Below, piece by piece: positions 8,283-16,848 of a DNA stretch of 64,000 bases. Made by a program: the position numbers and the translations under genes. Under the pieces are notes generated by a model. The model made no database searches and was not told the DNA's origin. It saw only the letters and a program-made list of their open reading frames with translations. This DNA is from Frankiales bacterium (GTDB lineage Bacteria; Actinomycetota; Actinomycetes; S36-B12; CAIYMF01): contig WGLY01000002.1 in NCBI GenBank assembly GCA_016125335.1, forward strand, positions 62,001 to 126,000, written 5' to 3'. The stretch's first letter is position 1. Each line of letters begins with the position of its first letter.

Positions 8283-9254
8283 TCAGGCGTCGTAGGCGGC
8301 GAGGGCCGCGAGCGCCTCGTCGCGGACGCGTTCGACCAGGTCGGGCCGGTCGAGCACGGTGACGGCGTCACCCATCCGGAGCAGCAGCCGCACCAGCCAG
8401 CGCTCGTCGCCGACGGGCAGCGCCACCTCGAGGCTGCCGTCCGGGTGCTCGGTGACCCGCTCCACCGGGTTCTCCTCGGCGATCCAGGCCACCTGCGGCG
8501 CCAGGCGCAGGGTCACCAGCGGGCCCTCCGGGCGCAGCGCCCCGGCGCCGAGGTCGCGCGGGACGGCGTCCCCGGGCACCTCGGCGGGCAGGTCGAGCAC
8601 CGCGACCTCCTCGATCCGGTCCAGCCGGAAGGTGCGCACCGCCTCGGCGCGCCGGCACCACGCCTCGAGGTAGGTGCGCCCGTCGAGGGTGAGCACGCGC
8701 ATCGGGTCGACGTCGCGCTCGGTGGCCTCGTCGGTGGCCCCGACGTAGCGCAGGTGCATGCGGCGCCCCTCGGCCAGGGCCTGCGAGACGGCCTCGAGCA
8801 CGTGCGGGTCGCGCGAGGTGTCCACCGAGACGGCCAGCCCGTCGGCGGCGCGCAGGGCCTCCCCCGCGGCCGCCTCCAGCTTCGCGGTGGCCGAGGCCAG
8901 CGAGGCGCGGTCGTGGGGCCCGGGCACCTGGGCCAGCACGCGCAGCGCCACCAGCAGCGACGCCGCCTCGTCGGCGGACAGCCGCAGCGGCCGGTCGAGG
9001 GTCTGCGGGTCGACGACCGTGATGCGGCCGTCCTCCTCCCAGAACTGGATGTCGACGAGGTCGCCGTGCATGTGACCGGGCCGCCCGGTGCAGATGAGCA
9101 GCCACAGGTCGGCCTGCAGCTGGTCGGCGGTGACCCCGAAGTGGGCCGCGGCCTCGTCGATCGTGACGCCCTCGTGGGCGGAGAGCCAGGGCACCAGCGC
9201 GAGCAGCCGCGAGAGCCGCGTGGCGGCGGTGTCCGGCGCCGTGCGCACGCTCAT
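8283..9254 (-). CDS. pafC: PafC, WYL-domain transcriptional regulator subunit
   Basis: A 323-residue protein with an N-terminal winged-helix domain (about residues 10-90, with VTIDEAAAHFGVTADQLQADLWLL as the HTH), a WYL domain (about 140-235, with the TYLEAWCRR strand in place of WYL) and a WCX C-terminal extension. PafB and PafC form a heterodimer that activates the RecA/LexA-independent DNA-damage genes in mycobacteria; the name reflects the genomic link to pafA, not a role in pupylation. The ATG overlaps the pafB stop by four bases (ATGA), so the two are translationally coupled. The start is set by that overlap. A terminator-like hairpin follows the gene. Confidence 0.92.
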   Translation of the reverse strand: MSVRTAPDTAATRLSRLLALVPWLSAHEGVTIDEAAAHFGVTADQLQADLWLLICTGRPGHMHGDLVDIQFWEEDGRITVVDPQTLDRPLRLSADEAASLLVALRVLAQVPGPHDRASLASATAKLEAAAGEALRAADGLAVSVDTSRDPHVLEAVSQALAEGRRMHLRYVGATDEATERDVDPMRVLTLDGRTYLEAWCRRAEAVRTFRLDRIEEVAVLDLPAEVPGDAVPRDLGAGALRPEGPLVTLRLAPQVAWIAEENPVERVTEHPDGSLEVALPVGDERWLVRLLLRMGDAVTVLDRPDLVERVRDEALAALAAYDA

Positions 9255-10231
9255 GCCGCACCCCCTGCCGTCAGGCCCGCGGCCACCCGCAGGCGGCGCA
9301 CGACCGCGGCGCGCAGGGTCGGCGGCTCCAGCACGGTGACCGCCGCTCCGAGCCCCACGAGCTCGGAGGCCAGGGCCTCGTCGTCGCTGTAGGTGAGCAC
9401 CACGACGTCGGTGCCCTCCGCGGGGTCGACCGAGATCGCCCGGCGCCGCAGGCCGTTGCCGCGGCCCGGCGCCACCCGCAGGCGGGCGGTGAGCGCACCC
9501 ACGCGCCCGGCGGGCGAGGCCGCGATCGACCCGGCGAGGTCCACGCCCTCGGGGATCTCGTAGGCGCCGGCCGGGCCGACGAGCGAGGCCGTGCCGACGA
9601 CCCGCGAGAGGCGGAACACGCGCTCGGCGCCGCGGCCGGTGTCGCGGCCGATGAGGTACCAGTGCCCGCGCCGGGAGGCCACGCCGTAGGGCTCGACCTC
9701 GCGCGGGGCGGGCTCGGCGTCCTCCGGCTTGCGGTAAGCGAACCGGACCCGACGCCGGGTGCGCAGCGCCTCCAGGAGCACCGGGAACGCCGGCTCCGCG
9801 GTGCCGATGCGGGTCTCGATGCCTACCGGGCCGTCCACCACGGCGCCGGCGCCGGCCGTCTCGAGCTTGCGCAGCGCCCGCTGCGCCGCGGGCCCGAGGC
9901 TGGCCTGCTCCCACACCCGCGCGGCCAGGCCGAGCACCGCCAGCTCGTCCGCGGTGAAGTCCACCGCGGGCAGGGCGTAGTCGTCCGCGGCCACCCGGTA
10001 GCCCTCGATGCCCCCGACGCCGTCGGAGCCCTCGACGGTCTCGACCGGGACGCCCATGCTGCGCAGCTCGTCCTTGTCGCGCTCGAACATGCGCTCGAAC
10101 GCCTCGTCGGACGGGCTCTCGCGGTAGGCGTCGATCGCCTCCCGGAGCACGTGCTTGGGCACCGGCCGGGCGGACGCCATGAGCGCGAAGAGCAGGTTGA
10201 GCAGCCGCTCCGTGCGGTCCTTCTGGCTCAC
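9251..10231 (-). CDS. pafB: PafB, WYL-domain transcriptional regulator subunit
   Basis: A 326-residue protein that is the partner of PafC. The N-terminal winged helix (MSQKDRTERLLNLLFALM..., about residues 1-75) is followed by a WYL domain with the canonical RRGHWYLIGRD strand (about residues 180-195) and a WCX extension. WYL domains bind single-stranded nucleic acid or other ligands; in PafBC ssDNA binding is thought to signal DNA damage. The start is GTG at 10231 with GGAGG directly upstream. It lies 52 bases downstream of the small FKBP gene, on the same strand, and probably shares its transcript. It is not truncated. Confidence 0.92.
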   Translation of the reverse strand: MSQKDRTERLLNLLFALMASARPVPKHVLREAIDAYRESPSDEAFERMFERDKDELRSMGVPVETVEGSDGVGGIEGYRVAADDYALPAVDFTADELAVLGLAARVWEQASLGPAAQRALRKLETAGAGAVVDGPVGIETRIGTAEPAFPVLLEALRTRRRVRFAYRKPEDAEPAPREVEPYGVASRRGHWYLIGRDTGRGAERVFRLSRVVGTASLVGPAGAYEIPEGVDLAGSIAASPAGRVGALTARLRVAPGRGNGLRRRAISVDPAEGTDVVVLTYSDDEALASELVGLGAAVTVLEPPTLRAAVVRRLRVAAGLTAGGAA

Positions 10232-10283
10232 GGGTCCTCCCGCTGGTCGCGCCGTCGTGCCTCGTGCCCGGGGACCGGCCCGG

Positions 10284-10646
10284 TCAGCGCACCCCGAGCA
10301 GGTCGATCACGAACACGAGGGTCTTGCCGGAGAGCCGGTGGCCGCCGCCGGCGGGGCCGTAGGCCTGCTCCGGCGGGATGGTCAGCTGGCGGCGTCCGCC
10401 CACGCGCATGCCGGGGATGCCGTCCTGCCAGCCCTGGATCAGCCCGCGCAGCGGGAACTCGATCGGCTCGCCGCGGTCCCAGCTGGCGTCGAACTGCTCG
10501 CCGCTGTCGAACTCGACCCCGACGTAGTGCACCAGCACGGTGGCGCCGGCGACCGCCTCGGCACCCTCGCCGACGACGAGGTCGGCGATCTCGAGCTCGG
10601 TGGGCGCGGGGCCGCCCGGGAAGTCGATCTCGGGCTTCTCGCTCAT
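10284..10646 (-). CDS. cytoplasmic FKBP-type peptidyl-prolyl isomerase
   Basis: A 120-residue single FKBP domain with no signal peptide. The core has VLVHYVGVEFDSGEQFDASWDRG, FPLRGLIQGWQDGIPGMRVGGRR and IPPEQAYGPAG, the conserved active-site strands and the 80s loop. It catalyses cis-trans isomerisation of X-Pro bonds. The ATG at 10646 has GGAGG upstream. It stands between the FKBP lipoprotein gene and pafB on the same strand, giving three FKBP domains in a row in this locus. FKBP genes next to pafA are common in actinobacteria; a functional link with the proteasome has not been shown to my knowledge. Confidence 0.93.
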   Translation of the reverse strand: MSEKPEIDFPGGPAPTELEIADLVVGEGAEAVAGATVLVHYVGVEFDSGEQFDASWDRGEPIEFPLRGLIQGWQDGIPGMRVGGRRQLTIPPEQAYGPAGGGHRLSGKTLVFVIDLLGVR

Positions 10647-10735
10647 CGGTGCCTCCAGGGGGCGGGGCGGACGCCGGACGGGCCGGCGGGCGCGGTGGGG
10701 ACGTCGGGGTAGATGCTGCCGTGCCAGGGCCCCGG

Positions 10736-11743
10736 TCAGGGCACCGACACGAGATCGATCACGAACACGAGCGGCTCGCCGGCCTTGATGTCGAACCCGG
10801 TCGGCGGCTTGGCCCCGAAGCCGAGGTCGCCCGGCATCACGATGAGCCGGCGTCCCCCGACCTTCATCCCGGGCACGCCGTCGGCGATGCCGGTGATGAT
10901 CTGGGACAGGTCGAACTGCACCGGGGAGCCGTTCTTCCAGCTCGAGTCGAACACCTTGCCGGTCTGGCCGGCGACGCCGACGTACTGCACGGTGACCGTG
11001 TCACCGGGCTTGGCCTCGGCGCCGGTGCCGACGGTGATGTCGTGCACGGTGAGGTCCTTGACCGCCGCGGTCTCGGCCGAGACCGACACCGCCGGCTCCT
11101 TGCCCGCGTCGCCGGTCACGGTGACCCCGGCGGTGCCCTCCACGTGCGGGCCCACGGTCGGGACGACTGCGGGCACGGCGTCGACGACGAACACCAGCGC
11201 CTCGTTCGCGCCGATGTCGGCCGACGGCGGGTTGGCCCCGTAGGCCTGCGCGCCGGGGATCACGAGCAGGCGGCGGCCGCCGATCTTCATGCCGGGGATG
11301 CCGTTGGTCCAGCCCGGGATGACCTGGCTCAGCGAGAACTTCGCCGGCTGGCCGCGGTCCCACGAGGAGTCGAACTGCTTCTGGGACTGGGCGCCGATCC
11401 CGACGTACTGGGCGGTGATCGTCGAGCCCGCCGCCACGGCGTCGCCGGTGCCGACCACGAGGTCGCAGACGGTGAGCGCGGTGACGCCGGCGGCGGCGCT
11501 GCCCACGGTGACCTGGGGCTTGGCACCCAGGTCGCCGGTCACCGTCACCCCCGCGGTGCCGACGGTGTAGTCCGGGCTGGTGGGGGTGCCGGCGCACTCC
11601 CCCGCGGCGGCGCTGCCGCCGCTGCTGGAGGAGGCCGAGGGCGTCGTGTCCGACGTCGTCGACGAGCCGCAGGCGGCCAGGGCGAGGACGGCGGCCAGCG
11701 CGGCGGCCGCGGGCACGAGGGATCGGGCACGTCGGGGGGTCAC
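10736..11743 (-). CDS. lipoprotein with tandem FKBP-type prolyl isomerase domains
   Basis: A 335-residue exported protein. Residues 1-25 form a lipoprotein signal with lipobox LAAC (Cys25), followed by a Ser/Thr-rich linker. Two FKBP domains follow (about 80-195 and 225-335), each preceded by the same GTAGVTVTGD strand, so the unit has been duplicated within the gene. Domain 1 has IPGWTNGIPGMKIGGRR and IPGAQAYGANPP; domain 2 has ITGIADGVPGMKVGGRR and MPGDLGFGAKPP. Two more cysteines (near residues 50 and 92) could form a disulfide. It would fold or refold exported proteins at the outer face of the membrane. The GTG start at 11743 has TAGGGT eight bases upstream and no clear Shine-Dalgarno sequence. 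Confidence 0.9.
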   Translation of the reverse strand: MTPRRARSLVPAAAALAAVLALAACGSSTTSDTTPSASSSSGGSAAAGECAGTPTSPDYTVGTAGVTVTGDLGAKPQVTVGSAAAGVTALTVCDLVVGTGDAVAAGSTITAQYVGIGAQSQKQFDSSWDRGQPAKFSLSQVIPGWTNGIPGMKIGGRRLLVIPGAQAYGANPPSADIGANEALVFVVDAVPAVVPTVGPHVEGTAGVTVTGDAGKEPAVSVSAETAAVKDLTVHDITVGTGAEAKPGDTVTVQYVGVAGQTGKVFDSSWKNGSPVQFDLSQIITGIADGVPGMKVGGRRLIVMPGDLGFGAKPPTGFDIKAGEPLVFVIDLVSVP

Positions 11744-11751
11744 GAGGGACG

Positions 11752-11757
11752 ACCCTA
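11752..11757 (-). promoter_or_regulatory. -10 element TAGGGT for the FKBP lipoprotein gene
   Basis: TAGGGT on the minus strand ends eight bases before the GTG start; the gene could therefore be transcribed separately from pafA. Confidence 0.45.
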
Positions 11758-11841
11758 ACCCGCCGCGGGCGGTGTCCCTGACACAGCGCACCCGCCTGGC
11801 AGCCCGCTGGGAGCGGCCTGGCGCCCGGCCGGGAGCCGCAC

Positions 11842-13212
11842 TCACATGCTGGCGATGAGCTTGTCGACCCGGTCGTCCACGGCGCGGAAGGGGTCCTTGC
11901 ACAGCACGGTGCGCTGGGCCTGGTCGTTGAGCTTGAGGTGGACCCAGTCCACTGTGAAGTCCCGCCGGCGCTCCTGGGCGCGGCGGATGAAGTCGCCGCG
12001 CAGCTTGGCGCGGGTGCTCTGCGGCGGGACGGACTTGGCCTCGAACACGCCGAGGTCGGTCGCGACCCTGGCCACGGCGCCGCGCTGCTCGAGCAGGTAG
12101 TACAGCCCGCGCGAGCGGGTGATGTCGTGGTAGGCGAGGTCGAGCTGGGCGATCCGCGGGCTCGACAGCTCGAGGTCGTGCTTGGCCATGTAGCGCTCGA
12201 GCAGGCGCAGCTTGATCACCCAGTCGATCTCGCGCTCGACGAGCGACAGGTCGCCGGTGTCGACGGCGCGGACCGTGCGGCCCCACAGGTCGAGCACCCG
12301 GGCCGGGACGCCGGCCGGGTCGTCGAGCAGGCCCCGCCGCTGCGCGAAGTCCTGCGCGCGCTCGAGGAACTCGGTCTGGATCTGGAGCGCGGAGAGCTCG
12401 CGGCCGTTGGCCAGCTTCACCGTCTTGCGGCCGGTGGGGTCGTGGCTGATCTCGCGGATGGCCCGGATCGGGTTCTCCAGGGTCATGTCGCGCAGCACCG
12501 TGCCGTGCTCGAGCATCCGCAGCACGAGGTCCGTGGCGCCCACCTTCAGCATGGTGGTGGTCTCGCTCATGTTGCTGTCGCCCACGATGACGTGCAGCCG
12601 GCGGTAGCGCTCGGCGTCGGCGTGCGGCTCGTCGCGGGTGTTGATGATCGGGCGCGAGCGGGTGGTGGCGCTCGAGACGCCCTCCCAGATGTGCTCGGCC
12701 CGCTGGCTCACGCAGTAGACCGCCCCGCGGGGCGTCTGGAGCACCTTGCCGGCGCCCGCGACGATCTGGCGCGACACCAGGAACGGGATGAGGGTGTCGG
12801 CGAGCCGGGAGAACTCGCCGTGCCGGCCGACGAGGTAGTTCTCGTGGCAGCCGTAGGAGTTGCCGGCCGAGTCCGTGTTGTTCTTGAACAGGTAGACGTC
12901 CCCCGCGATGCCCTCCTCCTGGAGGCGCCTCTCGGCGTCCACCAGCAGGCCCTCGAGGATCCGCTCGCCCGCCTTGTCGTGCGTGACGAGGTCCGGGATG
13001 CGGTCGCACTCGGGCGTGGCGTACTCCGGGTGGCTGCCGACGTCGAGGTAGAGCCGGGCGCCGTTGCGCAGGAACACGTTGCTGGAGCGGCCCCAGGACA
13101 CCACCCGGCGGAAGAGGTAGCGGGCCACCTCGTCCGGCGAGAGCCGGCGCTGCCCGCGGAACGTGCAGGTGACGCCGTACTCCGTCTCGATCCCGAAGAT
13201 CCTGCGGTCCAC
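11842..13212 (-). CDS. pafA: Pup--protein ligase PafA
   Basis: A 456-residue carboxylate-amine ligase of the glutamine-synthetase-like Pup ligase family. It joins the deamidated C-terminal Glu of Pup to substrate lysines using ATP. It is told from Dop by its N-terminus ([20 protein letters not shown]), by the [31 protein letters not shown] segment with the catalytic Asp, and by the lack of the inserted Dop loop. Other conserved stretches are [18 protein letters not shown] and [28 protein letters not shown]. Length is normal. The start is GTG at 13212, with TAGGGT six bases upstream, so translation is probably leaderless. It follows prcA by 71 bases on the same strand. Confidence 0.96.
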   Translation of the reverse strand: MDRRIFGIETEYGVTCTFRGQRRLSPDEVARYLFRRVVSWGRSSNVFLRNGARLYLDVGSHPEYATPECDRIPDLVTHDKAGERILEGLLVDAERRLQEEGIAGDVYLFKNNTDSAGNSYGCHENYLVGRHGEFSRLADTLIPFLVSRQIVAGAGKVLQTPRGAVYCVSQRAEHIWEGVSSATTRSRPIINTRDEPHADAERYRRLHVIVGDSNMSETTTMLKVGATDLVLRMLEHGTVLRDMTLENPIRAIREISHDPTGRKTVKLANGRELSALQIQTEFLERAQDFAQRRGLLDDPAGVPARVLDLWGRTVRAVDTGDLSLVEREIDWVIKLRLLERYMAKHDLELSSPRIAQLDLAYHDITRSRGLYYLLEQRGAVARVATDLGVFEAKSVPPQSTRAKLRGDFIRRAQERRRDFTVDWVHLKLNDQAQRTVLCKDPFRAVDDRVDKLIASM

Positions 13213-13218
13213 GTCCTC

Positions 13219-13224
13219 ACCCTA
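13219..13224 (-). promoter_or_regulatory. -10 element TAGGGT for pafA (leaderless)
   Basis: TAGGGT on the minus strand is followed by GAGGAC and then the GTG start of pafA. The ligase gene may thus have its own promoter inside the proteasome cluster. Confidence 0.55.
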
Positions 13225-13283
13225 GGCACGGGCCGGGGCGCCCGCCCACCGGCGCGCCGCCGCGTGGGGCGCCGGCGTGCGGC

Positions 13284-14048
13284 TCAAGCGAGGTCGCCGC
13301 CGCCGTCGTCGCTGTCGTCGTCCACCTGGAGGATCTCGGCGAGGGCCTGGCCGGGGATGCGCCGGAACTTGCGGCGGGGCCGGTCGCGGTCGAGCACCGC
13401 CACCTCGAGCTGCCCCGGCGTGAGCACCCGGGGCCCGGCGTCCGTGCCGGGCCCGCCCCCGTTGGGGGCCGCAGCCGGGTCGGCCACGCCGAGCAGCTCC
13501 ACGGCCAGGCGCAGCGCGTCCTCGAAGGCCATGCCCTCGCTCCAGCGCTCCCGCAGGGCCGCGGTGATGGTGTCGGCCGAGCCGCCCATGGCCACGAAGC
13601 CGTGCTCGTCGCCGACGGAGCCGTCGAAGGTGAGCCGGTAGAGCTGGTCGTCGTGCGGGGTGTCGCCGACCTCGGCCACGACGATCTCGACCTCGTACGG
13701 CTTCTGCGTCTCGGTGAAGATCGTGCCGAGCGTCTGCGCGTAGGCGTTGGCCAGGCTGCGGCCGGTGACGTCGCGCCGGTCGTAGGAGTAGCCGCGCAGG
13801 TCGGCCAGGCGCACCCCGGCCACCCGGAGGTTCTCGAACTCGTTGTACTTGCCGACCGCCGCGAAGGCGATGCGGTCGTAGATCTCGGAGATCTTGTGCA
13901 GCGCCCGAGAGCGGTTCTCGGCGACGAACAGCAGGCCGCCCGCGTACTGGAGCACGATCACGCTGCGCCCGCGCGAGATGCCCTTGCGCGCGTAGTCCGC
14001 CTTGTCGCGGATGACCTGCTCGGGCGAGACGTAGAACGGGATGCTCAC
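13284..14048 (-). CDS. prcA: 20S proteasome alpha subunit PrcA
   Basis: A 254-residue alpha-type proteasome subunit. It starts with [27 protein letters not shown], the N-terminal gate and helix H0 region, and has no N-terminal catalytic Thr. Seven copies form each outer ring and the gate to which ARC docks. The core fold continues through [20 protein letters not shown] and [18 protein letters not shown]. The C-terminus is an acidic low-complexity tail ([12 protein letters not shown]) longer than in mycobacteria. The ATG at 14048 overlaps the prcB stop by four bases, so the two subunits are translationally coupled in fixed order. Confidence 0.96.
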   Translation of the reverse strand: MSIPFYVSPEQVIRDKADYARKGISRGRSVIVLQYAGGLLFVAENRSRALHKISEIYDRIAFAAVGKYNEFENLRVAGVRLADLRGYSYDRRDVTGRSLANAYAQTLGTIFTETQKPYEVEIVVAEVGDTPHDDQLYRLTFDGSVGDEHGFVAMGGSADTITAALRERWSEGMAFEDALRLAVELLGVADPAAAPNGGGPGTDAGPRVLTPGQLEVAVLDRDRPRRKFRRIPGQALAEILQVDDDSDDGGGDLA

Positions 14049-14899
14049 GAGCGCTCCCCCGTGATCGGTGCGACCGGGCCGTCGGGCCGCACGGTTCGGG
14101 CCGCCACCACGGCGCGCGCGATCGGGTCGAGCTCACCCTCCGGCACCCGTCGGTAGCCGCCGGCGTCGACGACGGCCACCACGGGCAGGATGCCGCGGGC
14201 GAGGTCCGGGCCTCCGGTGGCGGAGTCGTCGTCGGCCGCGTCGTAGAGGCTCTCGATCGCGACCCGGACGGCCTCCTCGCGGCTGAGGTCGTCGCGCCAC
14301 AGCTTCTTGAGCGCGCCGCGCGCGAACAGCGAGCCGGAGCCGACGCCGTGGTGCCGGTGCTCCTCGTACCGACCGCCCGTCACGTCGAAGCTGAAGATGC
14401 GCCCGCCCGCGCTGTCGGCGTCGTAGCCGGCGAAGAGCGGCACCACGGCGAGTCCCTGCATCGCCATGGCCAGGTTGCCCCGGATGAGGGTGGCGAGCCG
14501 GTTGGCCTTGCCGTCCACGGACAGCTGCGCGCCCTCGATCTTCTCGTAGTGCTCGAGCTCGACCTGGAAGAGCTTGACCATCTCGACGGCGAGCCCGGCG
14601 GTGCCGGCGATGCCCACGCAGCTCCACTCGTCGGCGGGGAAGACCTTCTCGATGTCGCGCTGGGCGATGACGTTGCCCATCGTGGCGCGCCGGTCGCCGG
14701 CCATCACCACGCCACCGGGGTAGGTCAGCGCGACGATCGTGGTGCCGTGCACGGCCTCGACGGTCGCGCCCGGGGGCAGCGTGCGGCCGCCGGGGAGCAG
14801 GCTCGGGTCGTGGCCGGCCAGGAACTCGGCGAACGACGACGTCCCCGCGCGGAGGAACGCAGGCGGCAGGGACGCCCCCGCCGGACGGTGGTCGGTCAC
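14045..14899 (-). CDS. prcB: 20S proteasome beta subunit PrcB (with propeptide)
   Basis: A 284-residue precursor of the catalytic subunit. The propeptide covers residues 1-52 and ends in HG; autoprocessing would expose Thr53 of [21 protein letters not shown] as the N-terminal nucleophile. Lys in the GDRRAT/KVFP region and the GIAGTAG loop are as in other beta subunits. Seven copies form each inner ring and degrade pupylated proteins unfolded by ARC. The ATG overlaps the pup stop (ATGA), and the stop overlaps prcA. Length and motif order match the family. Confidence 0.97.
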   Translation of the reverse strand: MTDHRPAGASLPPAFLRAGTSSFAEFLAGHDPSLLPGGRTLPPGATVEAVHGTTIVALTYPGGVVMAGDRRATMGNVIAQRDIEKVFPADEWSCVGIAGTAGLAVEMVKLFQVELEHYEKIEGAQLSVDGKANRLATLIRGNLAMAMQGLAVVPLFAGYDADSAGGRIFSFDVTGGRYEEHRHHGVGSGSLFARGALKKLWRDDLSREEAVRVAIESLYDAADDDSATGGPDLARGILPVVAVVDAGGYRRVPEGELDPIARAVVAARTVRPDGPVAPITGERS

Positions 14900-15108
14900 T
14901 GGCCACCCTTCTGGACGAACCCGCGGACGAACTCCTCCGCGTTGGTCTCGAGCGCCTCGTCGATGTCGTCGAGGATCGCGTCGATGTCGGCGTCGAGCGC
15001 CTCCTTGCGTGCGGAGAGGTCGGACGACGGTGCCGCCGACTCCTCGACCTCCTCGGTCCCCTCCGTACGGGACCGGTGCTGCTGCTCGCCGCTGTCACGC
15101 GTGGGCAT
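14896..15108 (-). CDS. pup: prokaryotic ubiquitin-like protein Pup
   Basis: A 70-residue, intrinsically disordered, very acidic protein. The C-terminus is KGGQ, so the last Gln must be deamidated to Glu by Dop before PafA can ligate it to substrate lysines. The middle stretch (about residues 32-60, [30 protein letters not shown]) is the helix-forming region that binds the ARC coiled coils. The N-terminal 25 residues act as the engagement tail in known systems. The ATG at 15108 has GGAGG at 15114-15118. pup is the first gene of the coupled pup-prcB-prcA unit, with a TAGGGT hexamer about 47 bases upstream. Confidence 0.97.
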   Translation of the reverse strand: MPTRDSGEQQHRSRTEGTEEVEESAAPSSDLSARKEALDADIDAILDDIDEALETNAEEFVRGFVQKGGQ

Positions 15109-15155
15109 GTCGGCCTCCGAAGCTCCCGACCCGGCCGGCTGCCGGCGTCGTCACG

Positions 15156-15161
15156 ACCCTA
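15156..15161 (-). promoter_or_regulatory. -10 element TAGGGT upstream of pup
   Basis: GGGTAGGGTCG on the minus strand lies 47 bases before the pup start, leaving an mRNA leader of about 40 bases that contains GGAGG. It suggests a promoter for pup-prcB-prcA separate from dop. Confidence 0.5.
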
Positions 15162-15191
15162 CCCACGCGACCGTACGCCCGCCGGACGAGG

Positions 15192-15208
15192 CCCGGCGAC
15201 CCGCCGGG
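15192..15208. terminator. hairpin just after dop
   Basis: CCCGGC at 15192-15197 pairs with GCCGGG at 15203-15208 around a 5-base loop, 17 bases past the dop stop. It may be a terminator or attenuator between dop and pup. Confidence 0.4.
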
Positions 15209-15224
15209 TGCCGCGGACGCCCGC

Positions 15225-16745
15225 TCAGGGCTCGCGGTGCAGCGCGGCGAGCAGGTCGCGCGCGGTGGGCGACCCGTCGAGCAGGCGGCCCACGTGCGCC
15301 TGCGTGCCGCGCAGCGGCTCCAGGGTGGGCACGCGCTGCAGCGCCTCGTGCCCCGGCACGTCGAAGATCACCGAGTCCCAGGACGCGGCCGCGACCGACT
15401 CCGGGTAGCGGCGCATGCACTCCCCGCGGAACCACGCGCGGGTGTCGGTCGGGGGCGTCACCACCGCGGCGCGGACCTGCTCGTCGGTGGTGAGGCGCTC
15501 CAGCGCCCCGCGCGCCATGAGCCGCTGGGCCAGGCCCTTGTCCGGACGCACGTCGCTGTACTGGAGGTCCACGAGGTGCAGCCGGGCGTTGTCCCAGTCG
15601 AGCCCGTCGCGGTCGCGGAAGCCCTGGAGGACGGACAGCTTCGCGACCCAGTCCAGCTCGCCCTTGAGCAGCATGGGGTCGGTCTCGAGCCGGGTGAGCA
15701 CGGACTCCCAGCGGTCGAGCACGTCGGCGGTCTGCGGGTCGACGTCGGACCCGCTGCGGTCCTCGACGTACTTGCGCGCCTGCTCGAGGAACTCCAGCTG
15801 CATCTGCACCGCGGTGATCCGCCGGCCCGACCTCATGGTGACGAGGTGGCGCAGGCCCGGGTCGTGGGAGACCTCGTGCATCTCCCGCACCGGGTTGTCC
15901 ATCACCTGGTCGAGGTCGAGGAAGCCGTCCTCGACCATCGCGATCACGAGCGACGTGGTGCCGAGCTTGAGGTAAGTCGACACCTCCGCCAGGTTCGCGT
16001 CGCCGACGATGACGTGCAGCCGCCGGTACTTCTCGGGATCGGCGTGCGGCTCATCGCGGGTGTTGATGATCGGGCGCTTGAGCGTGGTCTCGAGCCCGAC
16101 CTCGACCTCGAAGTAGTCGGCGCGCTGCGAGAGCTGGTAGCCGTGCCGGCGCCCCTCCTGCCCGAGGCCCACGCGGCCGGACCCGGTGACCACCTGGCGG
16201 GAGACGAAGAACGGCGTCAGGTGCCGCACGATGTCGGCGAACGGGGTCGTGCGGCGCATGAGGTAGTTCTCGTGGGTGCCGTACGACGCGCCCTTGTTGT
16301 CGACGTTGTTCTTGTAGAGGTTCACCGGGTTGGCACCCGGGATCTGGGTGACCAGCTCCGCCGCGCGGGCCATGATGCGCTCCCCCGCCTTGTCCCAGAC
16401 GACGGCGTCGAGCGGGTTGGTGACCTCGGGGCTGGAGTACTCGGGGTGCGCGTGGTCGACGTAGAAGCGGGCCCCGTTGGTGAGGATGAGGTTGGCGAGA
16501 CCGAGGTCCTCGTCGGTGAGCTGGGTGGGATCGGCCTCGGCGCGGGTGAGGTCGAACCCCCGCGCGTCGCGCAGCGGCGTCTCCTCGTCGTAGTCCCACC
16601 GCGCCTGGAGCCGGGCCGGCAGCGTGACGGCGCTGCCGTAGGCGTTGACCACCTGAGAGCTGGTGAGCATCGAGTTGACGTGCGGGTGGCCCGGGACGGA
16701 GATCCCGTACTCCGTCTCGATCCCCATGACGCGGTGCACGGTCAT
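15225..16745 (-). CDS. dop: Pup deamidase/depupylase Dop
   Basis: A 506-residue paralogue of PafA. It deamidates the C-terminal Gln of Pup and also removes Pup from substrates. It is recognised by [16 protein letters not shown], by [19 protein letters not shown] followed by a short insert that corresponds to the Dop loop, and by the active-site segment [17 protein letters not shown] with the catalytic Asp. Other conserved parts are [19 protein letters not shown] and [28 protein letters not shown]. The ATG at 16745 has TACGCT six bases upstream. It is upstream of pup, the usual actinobacterial order. Confidence 0.96.
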   Translation of the reverse strand: MTVHRVMGIETEYGISVPGHPHVNSMLTSSQVVNAYGSAVTLPARLQARWDYDEETPLRDARGFDLTRAEADPTQLTDEDLGLANLILTNGARFYVDHAHPEYSSPEVTNPLDAVVWDKAGERIMARAAELVTQIPGANPVNLYKNNVDNKGASYGTHENYLMRRTTPFADIVRHLTPFFVSRQVVTGSGRVGLGQEGRRHGYQLSQRADYFEVEVGLETTLKRPIINTRDEPHADPEKYRRLHVIVGDANLAEVSTYLKLGTTSLVIAMVEDGFLDLDQVMDNPVREMHEVSHDPGLRHLVTMRSGRRITAVQMQLEFLEQARKYVEDRSGSDVDPQTADVLDRWESVLTRLETDPMLLKGELDWVAKLSVLQGFRDRDGLDWDNARLHLVDLQYSDVRPDKGLAQRLMARGALERLTTDEQVRAAVVTPPTDTRAWFRGECMRRYPESVAAASWDSVIFDVPGHEALQRVPTLEPLRGTQAHVGRLLDGSPTARDLLAALHREP

Positions 16746-16751
16746 GGCACG

Positions 16752-16757
16752 AGCGTA
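16752..16757 (-). promoter_or_regulatory. -10 element TACGCT for dop (leaderless)
   Basis: TACGCT on the minus strand is followed by six bases and the ATG of dop. Confidence 0.5.
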
Positions 16758-16809
16758 CGTCGCCCCGCCGCGGGCGGCGCCACCCGCGCGACCGACGCGC
16801 GGACGCGCG

Positions 16810-16835
16810 GCTGCCGGCCCGGGCGGCCGGGCAGC
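16810..16835. terminator. hairpin downstream of arc
   Basis: GCTGCCGGCC at 16810-16819 pairs with GGCCGGGCAGC at 16825-16835, with one bulged base and a 5-base loop. It is 13 bases past the arc stop and separates arc from dop. Confidence 0.55.
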
Positions 16836-16848
16836 GGCACGGCCGGCG

